Part shown: positions 1 through 9,408 of the stretch, piece by piece | How the letters are laid out: every line of letters begins with the position of its first letter | Position numbering within the stretch: position 1 is the first letter of the stretch | Source: Manihot esculenta | Lineage: Eukaryota; Streptophyta; Magnoliopsida; Malpighiales; Euphorbiaceae | Direction: 5' to 3' | DNA length: 64,000 nt | Assembly (NCBI RefSeq): GCF_001659605.2 | Contig: NC_035161.2 | Span: 8,212,638-8,276,637, forward strand | Position numbers and translations under genes: made by a program | The notes under the pieces: generated by a model | The model's input: the letters and a program-made list of their open reading frames with translations, nothing else | Database searches by the model: none | Told to the model about the DNA's origin: nothing

Positions 1-1
1 A

Positions 2-2794
2 AGTTGTAATGGACAATGCTCTAAAACTAAGCCAAGAAAATACTATAAAAAAGATAAGTATTATAAAAAGAGATATATAACAAAACCTAATAAAGAAGAA
101 TATTATAAAAGAAAAAATTATAAAACCCATAAAAAACATACAAAAAAAGGTCCAGAAGACAAGAGCCAAAATAAAAAGACCTTTAAGGATCTAACATGTT
201 ATAATTGTGGACAAAAAGGTCATACATCTAAGTTTTGTAGATTTAATAAAAGATTAAATGAGTTAAAATTAGATGAAGCATTAACAAATAAAATCCAAGA
301 ATTATATATAAGTTCAGAAACCTCGGAATCAGATATATCTGAAAGCGAAAACCAAATAGATGAGTTAGCAACTAGCTCGTCTGAACAGTCAATAAATGTT
401 TTAACTAAAGAACAGGATTCATTATTAGAATTAATAAATGGTATTGAGGACAGTAAAACCAAAGAAAAATTTCTTAAAAGATTAATTAAAAGCTTTGATG
501 AATCAGAAGAAATTAAAAATACCATGCCCAAAATAGAAAAACAACCCTATGACTTAACTAAAATATTAAGTAAAAATAAAAAACCTAAAGAAAAAATAAC
601 TATTGAAGAAGTGCAAAAAGAAATTAAAACAATAAAAGCTGAGGTAAAAGAATTAAAGCAGCAACTTCAAAAAGATTCAAAGAAAATAAAAATTTTAGAA
701 AACCAACTAGTTTCTGAACCATCCTCCTCTTCGGAGGAAGTAGAAGAAGAAGAAATTAGTAAAATGAACCAATTTAAAAATGATGAAGAAGACAATAATT
801 TTATATTATTATTACAAGAAATAACTTCCAGAAAATATTTAGTAAAACTAACAATTAAACTATCAGAAGGATTTAAATTAAATACTATAGCATTATTTGA
901 TACAGGAGCAGATTTAAATTGTATAAAGTCCAGTTTAGTGCCTAAAAAATTTTGGCAAGAAACGAAAGAAAAGCTAAAAACTGCAAATAAAACTAATCTG
1001 AATATATTAGGAAAAACGGAAGCATTAATAATAAATCAGGATTTAGAAATAAAAACTATATTTCTATTATCACAACAAATAAGTCATATGGTGATATTAG
1101 GAACCCCCTTTATAAACTTAATAACACCTTATACGGTCAAGGAAAATTGCATAGAATTTAAGACAAGAAATAAAAAGGTTAGGATAAATTTCACAGAAAA
1201 ACCAAAAAGGAAAAATTTAAATCTAATAAAAGCTCATTCTATTAGGACAATGGAGCTAAATTCGGTAATAAAGTCTAAAGAAGAAGATTTAAAAGATTTA
1301 AAAAACAATGTACATGAAGTAAGGATTAGAAAGCAATTGGAAAGCGAAATTATAAAAAAGAAAATAGAAAATCTAAAAAATGACATGGAAAAAGAATTAT
1401 GTGCAGATCACCCTAATACCTTTTGGAATAGGAAACAACACATTGTAGATCTGCCATATGAAGAAGGATTTGAAGAAAAATCAATTTCAACTAAAGCTAG
1501 ACCAATTCAAATGGCACCAGAATTATTAGAACATTGTAAGAAGGAAATTAAAGAATTAGAAGATAAAAAATTAATAAGTAAATCCAGAAGTCCTTGGTCA
1601 TGTGCAGTTTTTTATGTAAATAAAAGTGCAGAAATAGAGAGAGGTACACCAAGACTAGTTATAAATTATAAACCACTGAACACAGCATTAAAATGGATTA
1701 GGTATCCTATACCAAATAAAAAGGATCTTTTAAATAGATTATATAATGCAAACATCTTCAGTAAATTTGATATGAAATCAGGATATTGGCAGATTCAAAT
1801 TCACCCTAACGACAGGTATAAAACGGCATTTACAGTCCCTTTTGGACAGTATGAATGGAACGTTATGCCCTTTGGATTAAAAAACGCGCCATCAGAATTT
1901 CAAAGAATTATGAATGACATTTTTAACCCTTATTCAAAATTTTGTATAGTATATATAGATGATGTCTTAATATTCAGCCAAAGTATTGAAGAACATTTTA
2001 AACACTTAAAGACATTTTGTGGGATAATAAAAAGAAATGGATTAGCATTAAGTAAAACTAAAATGAACCTGTTTCAGACTAAAGTTAGGTTTTTAGGCCA
2101 TTATATAGAACAAGGTAAGATCCAACCCATAGAAAGAACAATGGTTTTTGGAGATAAATTTCCAGATGAGATAACTAATAAAGTCCAATTACAAAGGTTT
2201 TTAGGATGTTTAAATTATGTTATAGATTTTTACCCAAATTTAAATAGAATGATAAAACCTCTCCATAATAGGTTAAAGAAGAATGCAAAACCATGGACCC
2301 AGGAACACACAGATATTATAAAACATATAAAGACACTAATAAAAGAGATCCCATGCCTATATCTCCCTAACCCTGAAGCTTTTAAAATTGTCGAAACAGA
2401 TGCTTCGGATATAGGGTATGGAGGAATTCTAAAACAAAGGATAGAAGAAAAAGAAAAGATAATTCAATTTACTTCAGGACACTGGAACTCTACCCAAATA
2501 AATTATTCTACCATTAAAAAAGAAATTCTAAGTATTGTAATTTGTATAAACAAATTTCAATCTGATCTTTTAAATCAAAAATTTCTAGTCAGAATTGATT
2601 GTAAAGCTACAAAAGATGTTTTAAAGAAAGATGTTAAAAACCTTGCATCAAAACAGATTTTTGCCAGATGGCAAGCAATTTTAAGTATTTTTGATTTTGA
2701 TATTGAATTTATTAAAGGAAGCAAAAACAATATTCCAGACTTTCTAACAAGGGAATTTTTACAGCAAAATGGGTCGAAAGAAGAGCAAAAATAA
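2..2794 (+). CDS. Pararetroviral polyprotein (CP zinc knuckle-protease-RT-RNase H), 5' end outside window
   Basis: The frame is open from base 2, the left window edge, to the TAA at 2792-2794: 930 codons without a stop. An ATG at 524 is internal to this frame, so it is probably not the true start. In order it holds a Lys/Tyr-rich basic tract, a CCHC knuckle (CYNCGQKGHTSKFC, 197-238) typical of the coat-protein C-terminus, and an acidic Ser/Glu-rich linker. A predicted coiled-coil segment follows (about 560-700), then the protease DTG at 899-907, a reverse transcriptase with YIDD at 1952-1963, and RNase H starting near the DAS motif at 2399. The RNase H end keeps a PDFLTR motif. The last 26 bases overlap the next ORF. 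This enzyme set copies the pregenomic RNA into DNA; caulimovirids do not need integrase. Base composition is strongly A-rich, unlike the host genes. Confidence 0.85.
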   Translation, partial: SCNGQCSKTKPRKYYKKDKYYKKRYITKPNKEEYYKRKNYKTHKKHTKKGPEDKSQNKKTFKDLTCYNCGQKGHTSKFCRFNKRLNELKLDEALTNKIQELYISSETSESDISESENQIDELATSSSEQSINVLTKEQDSLLELINGIEDSKTKEKFLKRLIKSFDESEEIKNTMPKIEKQPYDLTKILSKNKKPKEKITIEEVQKEIKTIKAEVKELKQQLQKDSKKIKILENQLVSEPSSSSEEVEEEEISKMNQFKNDEEDNNFILLLQEITSRKYLVKLTIKLSEGFKLNTIALFDTGADLNCIKSSLVPKKFWQETKEKLKTANKTNLNILGKTEALIINQDLEIKTIFLLSQQISHMVILGTPFINLITPYTVKENCIEFKTRNKKVRINFTEKPKRKNLNLIKAHSIRTMELNSVIKSKEEDLKDLKNNVHEVRIRKQLESEIIKKKIENLKNDMEKELCADHPNTFWNRKQHIVDLPYEEGFEEKSISTKARPIQMAPELLEHCKKEIKELEDKKLISKSRSPWSCAVFYVNKSAEIERGTPRLVINYKPLNTALKWIRYPIPNKKDLLNRLYNANIFSKFDMKSGYWQIQIHPNDRYKTAFTVPFGQYEWNVMPFGLKNAPSEFQRIMNDIFNPYSKFCIVYIDDVLIFSQSIEEHFKHLKTFCGIIKRNGLALSKTKMNLFQTKVRFLGHYIEQGKIQPIERTMVFGDKFPDEITNKVQLQRFLGCLNYVIDFYPNLNRMIKPLHNRLKKNAKPWTQEHTDIIKHIKTLIKEIPCLYLPNPEAFKIVETDASDIGYGGILKQRIEEKEKIIQFTSGHWNSTQINYSTIKKEILSIVICINKFQSDLLNQKFLVRIDCKATKDVLKKDVKNLASKQIFARWQAILSIFDFDIEFIKGSKNNIPDFLTREFLQQNGSKEEQK

Positions 2795-4283
2795 AGATAA
2801 AGAGAGAAGCCCAAGTCCAACTCCTAAAGCCTTGTCTGAACATTCAGATGAGATCAGAAAGACTCAGATAAAACCCCAAGATCATAGCCAGACAGATTTA
2901 AAAAATTGGATTGAGCAGTTAAGCCAATCCCCAGAAGTCATTAAAGCCCTGCAAGGAATGGCCTCCTCTTCAGGAGCCTCAGGTATGGATCTAAACCCTA
3001 AAGCGATTGTACCCGTTCATGGTACAACTAGTCTGTCTCAAACGGTAGACAGTAAAGACTTATCAAATCCGTTGAAGGCTGTGGGTTTGCCAAAAATCCA
3101 ATCATCTCATGGGTATAACACTGGATTTTGTAAATGGCATTTAAAACCTGCTTTTGAATTTGAGATTGAAGTTGAATACGGTTTTAATAATATAAACCCG
3201 TGGGAAGTAGTCAGAAAATTTTATCCTGAGAATTGGTATTTCACTCCGAAAGATATTTCAAAACCTCAGGATTATTATCAAAGTATTTTGGAAGAAACTG
3301 GATCTGTTAAAATCAAGCATAATTTTGATAAAACCCATAAGGATATAATAGCCTATTCTTCAATTCAAATAAAGAATATTATGCATCCTAAAGATTGGCC
3401 TGCGCCAAGTTTATACACTGGAATTGCATTTAAAAAATTAAAAAAATATTATATTTCATATAATTATTTTGATTATATTGATGCGTGGACCAATATTTTT
3501 AGTATTCAAAATCCTACAACAACCCATTCATGGTTAATATATTTTGATCAACAAACTATTAAAACTGTCACCAAATTTCCAAACTGGTTCTTTACATGGT
3601 GGCAGTCTAGAGGTATTACTGAAGATATTTTATCTCAGGAAATACTTCATATATATCAATATTTTAAAACCAATTTTAAACCACCTCAGAATGAAAAGTA
3701 TATACCACCTTTAATGTATTTTGGGCTAAACTTCTTTTTACCTTGGGTATATCAATGGTATTTTGATTTTCAGTATGTGACAGAATTAAATATCCCTGTT
3801 ATAGTAAAAAGGCATAAAATAAAATGGTGGGGAGCTTTCAGGAACCAGACCACGGAAGAAACAGTAAAACAATGGATCATTAAAAAGGCCCAATTTCCAG
3901 AGGCCTCATATGCTGGTAAATTGACAATGCAAGGAGAGCCCACATTTGGAGCCCAAAAGGCTCAATGCCAGGCCATGTTAGCAGCAGCTAAAACACCCGA
4001 AGAGTATAAGTTGATTTGTCAAAAAATGCTCAATCAGCTTAGCCCGGAATTATCAGTAAAACCGGAAGACAAACAATCTTCCAAAGAATCATCAGTAAAA
4101 TCCTCTGGTAAAACAAAAATGAAAAAGAAAACCGGCAGAAGAAAAACTAAAAAGCAGTCAAGCTCTGAGACGGAGTCGACAGCGTCCTCTAGTACGTCAT
4201 CCTCCGATAAAAACTCTACATCTTCACACTATGACAGTAATGAAGATGATTGCTACAGAATTCTACCGCCGATAAAAATCTGA
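2769..4283 (+). CDS. Second pararetroviral ORF, function unassigned
   Basis: A 504-codon frame starts with an ATG inside the 3' end of the polyprotein (26-base overlap, different frame). The N-terminus is charged and Ser/Pro-rich. The centre (about residues 120-360) is a Trp/Tyr/Phe-rich globular domain, and the C-terminus is Lys-rich followed by a long Ser-rich acidic tail. I recognise no catalytic motif. By position, downstream of RNase H, it corresponds to the inclusion-body/translational transactivator ORF of some caulimovirids, or to the unassigned ORF2 of florendoviruses; sequence alone does not let me choose. The frame stops at a TGA (4281-4283), but the same frame is open again for 42 codons to a TAA at 4410-4412. 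That stretch is also Lys-rich and then Ser-rich, so the TGA may be a late nonsense mutation or a leaky stop. Confidence 0.7.
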   Translation: MGRKKSKNKDKERSPSPTPKALSEHSDEIRKTQIKPQDHSQTDLKNWIEQLSQSPEVIKALQGMASSSGASGMDLNPKAIVPVHGTTSLSQTVDSKDLSNPLKAVGLPKIQSSHGYNTGFCKWHLKPAFEFEIEVEYGFNNINPWEVVRKFYPENWYFTPKDISKPQDYYQSILEETGSVKIKHNFDKTHKDIIAYSSIQIKNIMHPKDWPAPSLYTGIAFKKLKKYYISYNYFDYIDAWTNIFSIQNPTTTHSWLIYFDQQTIKTVTKFPNWFFTWWQSRGITEDILSQEILHIYQYFKTNFKPPQNEKYIPPLMYFGLNFFLPWVYQWYFDFQYVTELNIPVIVKRHKIKWWGAFRNQTTEETVKQWIIKKAQFPEASYAGKLTMQGEPTFGAQKAQCQAMLAAAKTPEEYKLICQKMLNQLSPELSVKPEDKQSSKESSVKSSGKTKMKKKTGRRKTKKQSSSETESTASSSTSSSDKNSTSSHYDSNEDDCYRILPPIKI

Positions 4284-4490
4284 AGTAAAACAGGAAAAGG
4301 AAAAGGTAAAAAGACAGCAAAAGTAAAAAGGGAAAAAGAAAAGAAAGACAAACTAAAGCAGAAGAACAAGAAGAAAAAGGACACCTCATCGTCCTCGACA
4401 GACTCAGAATAAAGGAAGACAGACCAATTAAATCAGAATTTCGGTGGAAAAGAGTAAAAGACAAAGAAGTGGCAGAAAGATTATGCATCA

Positions 4491-4640
4491 ACAGTAAAAA
4501 GCATCAGATAAAGTGGCAGACAAGGCACTGTTCATAAACAGTAAAATCCGCGTGAACTAACAGTAAGGTGCTCGTGAATCGACAGTAAAGGCTTAGAATT
4601 TTCTATATAAGGGAGCCTCTCCCCTTGTGAAGGCACACCT
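4491..4640 (+). promoter_or_regulatory. Pararetroviral pregenomic-RNA promoter
   Basis: A TATA box (TATATAA, 4604-4610) is followed by a CT-rich stretch where a start site would be expected near 4635-4645. Upstream the 7-mer ACAGTAA occurs at 4491, 4538, 4560 and 4582; the last three are spaced exactly 22 bases apart and sit in imperfect repeats containing CGTGAA. An AATAAA at 4870-4875 lies about 230 bases after the presumed start, as in viruses that use a terminally redundant transcript. Activity is inferred, not shown. Confidence 0.55.
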
Positions 4641-4981
4641 GTATTCCTCTCTCTCTCTTTTCTCTACTTTCACACTCTTCCTCTGTAAAACTCTCTTTCA
4701 ATAATTCTGTATTCAGTTATTAAAATTTTATAAAGTAAGTTTTATATCTTGTTTTGCTATAAACTGCTACTGTAAAAAGCCCGTGTTGACGGCAACTTTC
4801 TCTTCTCCCTCCACACTCAGACTTAACTCTGGGGATCTCAGGTTAAGGTTGCAGGAACCCAAGCCTAAAAATAAATTTGTGCTTAAATGTTGCCTAAGTA
4901 TGCTCTGTGGTTGCGGCCTAGGCTGATCTTCCACATCAGAAATTTGTTAATTTACTAAACGATCCTTAAATTTTTTGTTGG

Positions 4982-5004
4982 TATATATATATATATATAT
5001 ATAT
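4982..5004. repeat. (TA)n microsatellite at the right virus junction
   Basis: A pure TA run directly follows the last recognisable virus-side sequence. The same type of TA tract stands at the equivalent place in two other copies of the flanking repeat (about 9285-9405 and 26145-26162). Confidence 0.85.
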
Positions 5005-5571
5005 TAATATTATATATTTATCTGCCTACCTGTATGGAGGATAAAATAAATTTAGAACGCATAATCTATTATCTATACCGGAAGCTGGATCATCTTCTAA
5101 AATTAAGAAGAAAAAAATAATATATTAAATAATAAATAAATATTTTAGGATGAAAATATAAAATGAAAAATATAAATTTTAAATACTAAATATATATATA
5201 TATATTTTAAGAAAAATTCCTCAATATTTTGGTAGAATTAGACTAAAAAATACTTAATAAACTATTATGAATATTATTTAGATTAATTTATAAAAATTAT
5301 TAATTCTTAAAATAGAATCTCATTAACTAATTTAATTAAAATTTATTTTCTTTTAATTCTCAAATCACAAAAATTATTATTTAATAATAGAAAAAATAAA
5401 TTAAATTATAATAATTTGGATAAATGAGATAAAATTTATTTATCCAAATATTATAATTTTTGTAAAAAGTTATTGAATTTTTTTGTTAAAATATTAATTT
5501 AAATAAGGATTTAGTTGAAAATTTTAAAAGTATTGATTGAATTCAGAAATAGAAGATTTGGATTGAAAAAG

Positions 5572-5631
<60 letters not shown>

Positions 5632-7035
5632 CATAACAAAACTCTGTTTTCTGAAAGAAAGAAGAAAGGGGCTCTAGTCTCGGAATCCATTCCGAAATCA
5701 AAACTTTTATTTATTATATTTTTGTTATTTTTTTAAAATCAAAACTTTTATTTATTATATTTTTTTTTTTAAATTTATGATTTTTTTTAATAAACCGAGT
5801 ATAATAATTTAGACAAAAGTAAATCAGTAAAGAAAAGTGCAATTACAGATAAAGAAAATTAAGATTAAAATTAGAGTATTATAAATTTATAATTAGATTA
5901 ATAAGATTTTACGTTGTATTTCTTTACACTTTTATTTTAGTTGAATCGTTTCATATTGGTTAATGGTTGATTGTTGATAATTGATAGCTGATGTTGATAG
6001 CTGATGTTGATAGCGAATGATTAATAATTAATTATTAATTACGATTAAAATATTTAATAAAAAAAATTTAATATTTATTATTTAAATGTAAACTGATGAA
6101 TAAGAATATATATATTATAATTTATTTATAATTAAAATGTATATAAAAATTAATAATTTATTATATAATATATATAAAATTTTAAAATATAATTATCAAT
6201 AAAATAAATTTTATTTTTATGCATATATAAGTTATTTTTATAATATTTATATTTATTTTATAATATAAATAATTTAATAATATAAATTAAATTTTATTTT
6301 AATATAAAATTTTGATAATTAATAAATATTAAAAAAATAATATAATCAAAATAAAATATAAAGTCTCATCACTTATTAGCAGTTAATGAAAAAAAAAATC
6401 TAAATTTAAAATTAATTAAAAAAGCGGTTGATAAACTACTTATCCATTATTACTAGTCTTTTTTTTTTTCAAAGTTATTAAACGGAAAAATAAACTGTTT
6501 GGAAACTATAACTATACAATATGATTTAAATTAAAAAAAATTGATAAATTGAATAAATTTAAAATTTTAATTTATTTTTTATTTATTTTAATTTAATTTT
6601 TAATTTTAAAAATTTTAATTATTTTAATTTAATTCGATACTCTGTGAAGTACAGAATAAAGAATAAACTAAATACTCTTTTGAGTTCTAACCCATAAAAG
6701 AAAATAAAGAGGAAATAAGTACCATCCTTCCTTTTTTTTTTGAAAAAAAAAATTACTAAATAAAATAGTTTCCTCCTCTTTCACCAAATTACTAAATATA
6801 TGTATATATATTTTTTTACAAAAAATTCATCAATATTTCAACATAACTAAAACCCTCAAAATTATACAAACTAAAAAATATGAATATTATTTAGATCCAT
6901 TTATAAAAACTATTAATTCTAAAAATAAAATCTCAATAATTAATCTAATTAAAATTTATTTATTTTTAATTTTAAAATTATAAAAATCACTATTTAATAG
7001 TAGAGAAAATAAATTAAATTATAATAATCTAGATA
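5005..7035. repeat. AT-rich dispersed repeat, copy I (no gene)
   Basis: This stretch holds no credible ORF. It is a copy of a local repeat also found at about 8760-10560 and 25760-27720. Shared landmarks include TTATCTGCCTACCTGTAT after the TA tract, AAATAGCATAACAAAACTC, GGTTAATGGTTGATTGTTGA and AAAGAAAATAAAGAGGAAAT. A second (TA)n tract lies at 5576-5625. The module at 5190-5440 is repeated again at 6795-7030, so this copy is itself partly duplicated. The repeat half that should precede the TA tract is absent here because the virus sequence lies there instead. Confidence 0.65.
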
Positions 7036-7714
7036 AGGTGGTTTTGAGTGTGTTTCCTACCGAATTTGGCGAGGGGTTAAACAATACGGGTAGTTGGTTT
7101 AACGGGGCTATAGGGTTGAAAAATAAGAACTGTTAGGGTATTGGTGGTATGATTTTCATTATGATTAGCCATGTGGATCTCAGTGGTTGTTATGAGAATG
7201 AAAATTCCGGTGACGAAAAGATCTTCTTCGTTTCCTATATATGGCGCCAATTGATGATTTGAAATCCAAAAAAAAGTAGGGTTTTTGTGTGTATGAGTAA
7301 ACTTAATCTAAATGGATCGTGCTCCCCTCTTTTATTTCTTTTTTTTTTATCCTCTAGTGAGCATAACCGACACCCTGCTACAGTGCCACCTGTCGCTGTC
7401 ACACAGAGCCATACGTATGGGCGTACTTGTCTGCCCATCATCATCAGGCGACCATTTAATTCCCCTCCGGCGCTAGGATCGTGGCATAACTGGGCCTGCT
7501 CTCCTACTTCTTGTCACGTCAGATGAGCTGGGTTCCTCTCTAATGAGTCCAAGCCCTCAGTCAGCCCGGCCTATTTTAACCGCAGGTTGAGTAGTGTCTG
7601 ATGGATTAATTAATTTACGTAGTGAGTTCTATTGAATTTTGAGCCTAACTCTTCAACCAGGCTCGATCTCAGCCTGGGTGCTAGCCGCCTAGCCATCAAT
7701 CACCATTGATAACA
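7036..7714. other. GC-richer block of unknown origin, probable transposon relic
   Basis: This roughly 680-base block is much less AT-rich than its surroundings and breaks the repeat pattern on both sides, so it looks inserted. It has short ORFs on both strands (about 70-80 codons) without recognisable domains. A TGGCGCC at 7242-7248 resembles the start of some retrotransposon primer-binding sites, but no LTR was found beside it. I cannot classify it. Confidence 0.35.
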
Positions 7715-9280
7715 AAAACCCAATTAAAGCATAATTTCAATTTCTGTCTAATTTCATGGAATAGTAAAAGCCTATTCTATAGTAAATTTGAATGTAATAT
7801 GCTATCATGCTTAAATTGCAGATATATCACAAGCTTTAATTATTAAAAAATTCTTTAAATTCAAGTCATTGTATTCAAATTGCAAAATGTATAATTTTTT
7901 ATAAAAAAAATACAATTTGAAAAAAAATAGAGATTCTATAAACATTTTGATAAGCTTGAACTAAATTATTTAATTTCATATTTTAAAATTGTTTCAATAT
8001 TTATTAAAATTTCAAATTTTAGAAATAATTATGATTTTTCTAAAATAATTAATATTAAGTAAATGTATTTGATAAACATATATGTTTTCACTTTGTATAA
8101 AAATAATTTATTATAAGATTTTCCAAATTTTTAAAACTTATAATTATTAAAAGTTAAAAAAATATTTGTGCATTGCGCGGTTTCTATTGTCACTAATAAA
8201 AAAATAATCAGATAAAAAAAATATTATTTTTATCCACTCATTCTTTAAACTATTTTTATGGTGAGGGATAAAACTTAAAAAATTGACAGAATTTCTATTC
8301 ATTACACGAATATGTATAATTTATTATAATTTTAAAATATAAAAATATAAAAGAAATTACGGGTGATTAGTTTAATTAATTTATAATATATTTACATCAT
8401 TATTTTCTATTCCTTTTACGAGAATCAAAAGATTATATATATACATCAATTGAAATACATCCATCAATCTGGGCACATAATTTATATATTATTCTTTAAA
8501 ATTACAAAGAATTTAGAATTGTCTTGACTTTCAGTAGACTATGATGGAGTGTTCAGGTTGGATCACCCAAAGAAATTATAATATTAAAAATATAAGAGTG
8601 AGTACAACCATTTCAAAAATAAAAAAGTGAATACAATTTACTCAAGCTTAGGAAACATTTAGTAGATAAAGTGAATACAATAAAAAAGTGAATACAATAA
8701 AAAAGTGAATAAAAAAGTAAATAACAAAAGAAAATAGATAAAGTTTAGATATTTAGTAGTATCAAATATTAAATTAAAATAGGTCAATTCAATAAATATA
8801 ATTCAATTCAATTAATATAAATTAAGCTTAGAAAACATTTTGCTAAGATATAGTTACCGGAATAATGAATATAAAATCATAAATAAAATAAATAAAATAT
8901 ACATACACTCCTACCATACTTTATACGGATAATGTTGGCATCTCAGGTGTGTTAAAATAAAATAATAATGCTATGCGAGCAATGTTGTATCTTAAACTCT
9001 ATGATGAAAATATTAATTCAAGAGCAAATAAAATACATACTGGTTATATATAGAGCTATCTCAAAGAGTGATCACCTGACATACGCCTCGATGTGTATAC
9101 CAAGTGTTTTAAAAACAGTATAAATATATGCTAAACTAAAAGTAAATCATCTATCATTAGTGTGTTATCTACTCGGTATATATACATAGTATAATCGACT
9201 ATTTATTCCGCCGTACTTTAATTTTTATTTTCATTAATTCAAAGAATATGAATTTATTTTATTCATTTTTATTTTAAATA

Positions 9281-9408
<128 letters not shown>

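Larger units (their letters stand above)
1..4984 (+). mobile_element. Endogenous pararetrovirus (Caulimoviridae-like), 3' portion
   Basis: This segment has the gene order of a plant pararetrovirus: CCHC zinc knuckle, aspartic protease, reverse transcriptase and RNase H in one frame, then a second overlapping ORF, then a TATA-driven promoter and a short leader-like region with an AATAAA at 4870-4875. No integrase and no LTRs are seen, which separates it from gypsy elements. The movement protein and the start of the coat protein lie left of the window. The right end passes into a (TA)n tract at about 4984, after the 6-mer TGGTAT. The organisation (one long polyprotein followed by one extra ORF, insertion in TA repeats) is most like the florendovirus group of endogenous viruses, but a petuvirus-, solendovirus- or cavemovirus-like origin is not excluded without a phylogeny. 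Both visible ORFs are open over most of their length, so the copy looks young. Confidence 0.85.

Noticed and set aside
524..526. ATG at 524 as start of the viral protease-RT protein
   Set aside because: The same frame is open back to base 2 and includes the zinc knuckle, so this ATG is internal to a larger polyprotein.
7242..7248. TGGCGCC as a retrotransposon primer-binding site
   Set aside because: No LTR ends just before it and no PPT or internal domain follows; the 7-mer alone is weak.
7235..7526. Two overlapping ORFs of 69 and 79 codons on opposite strands
   Set aside because: No domain, unusual composition and a location inside a probable transposon relic; opposite-strand overlap argues for chance.
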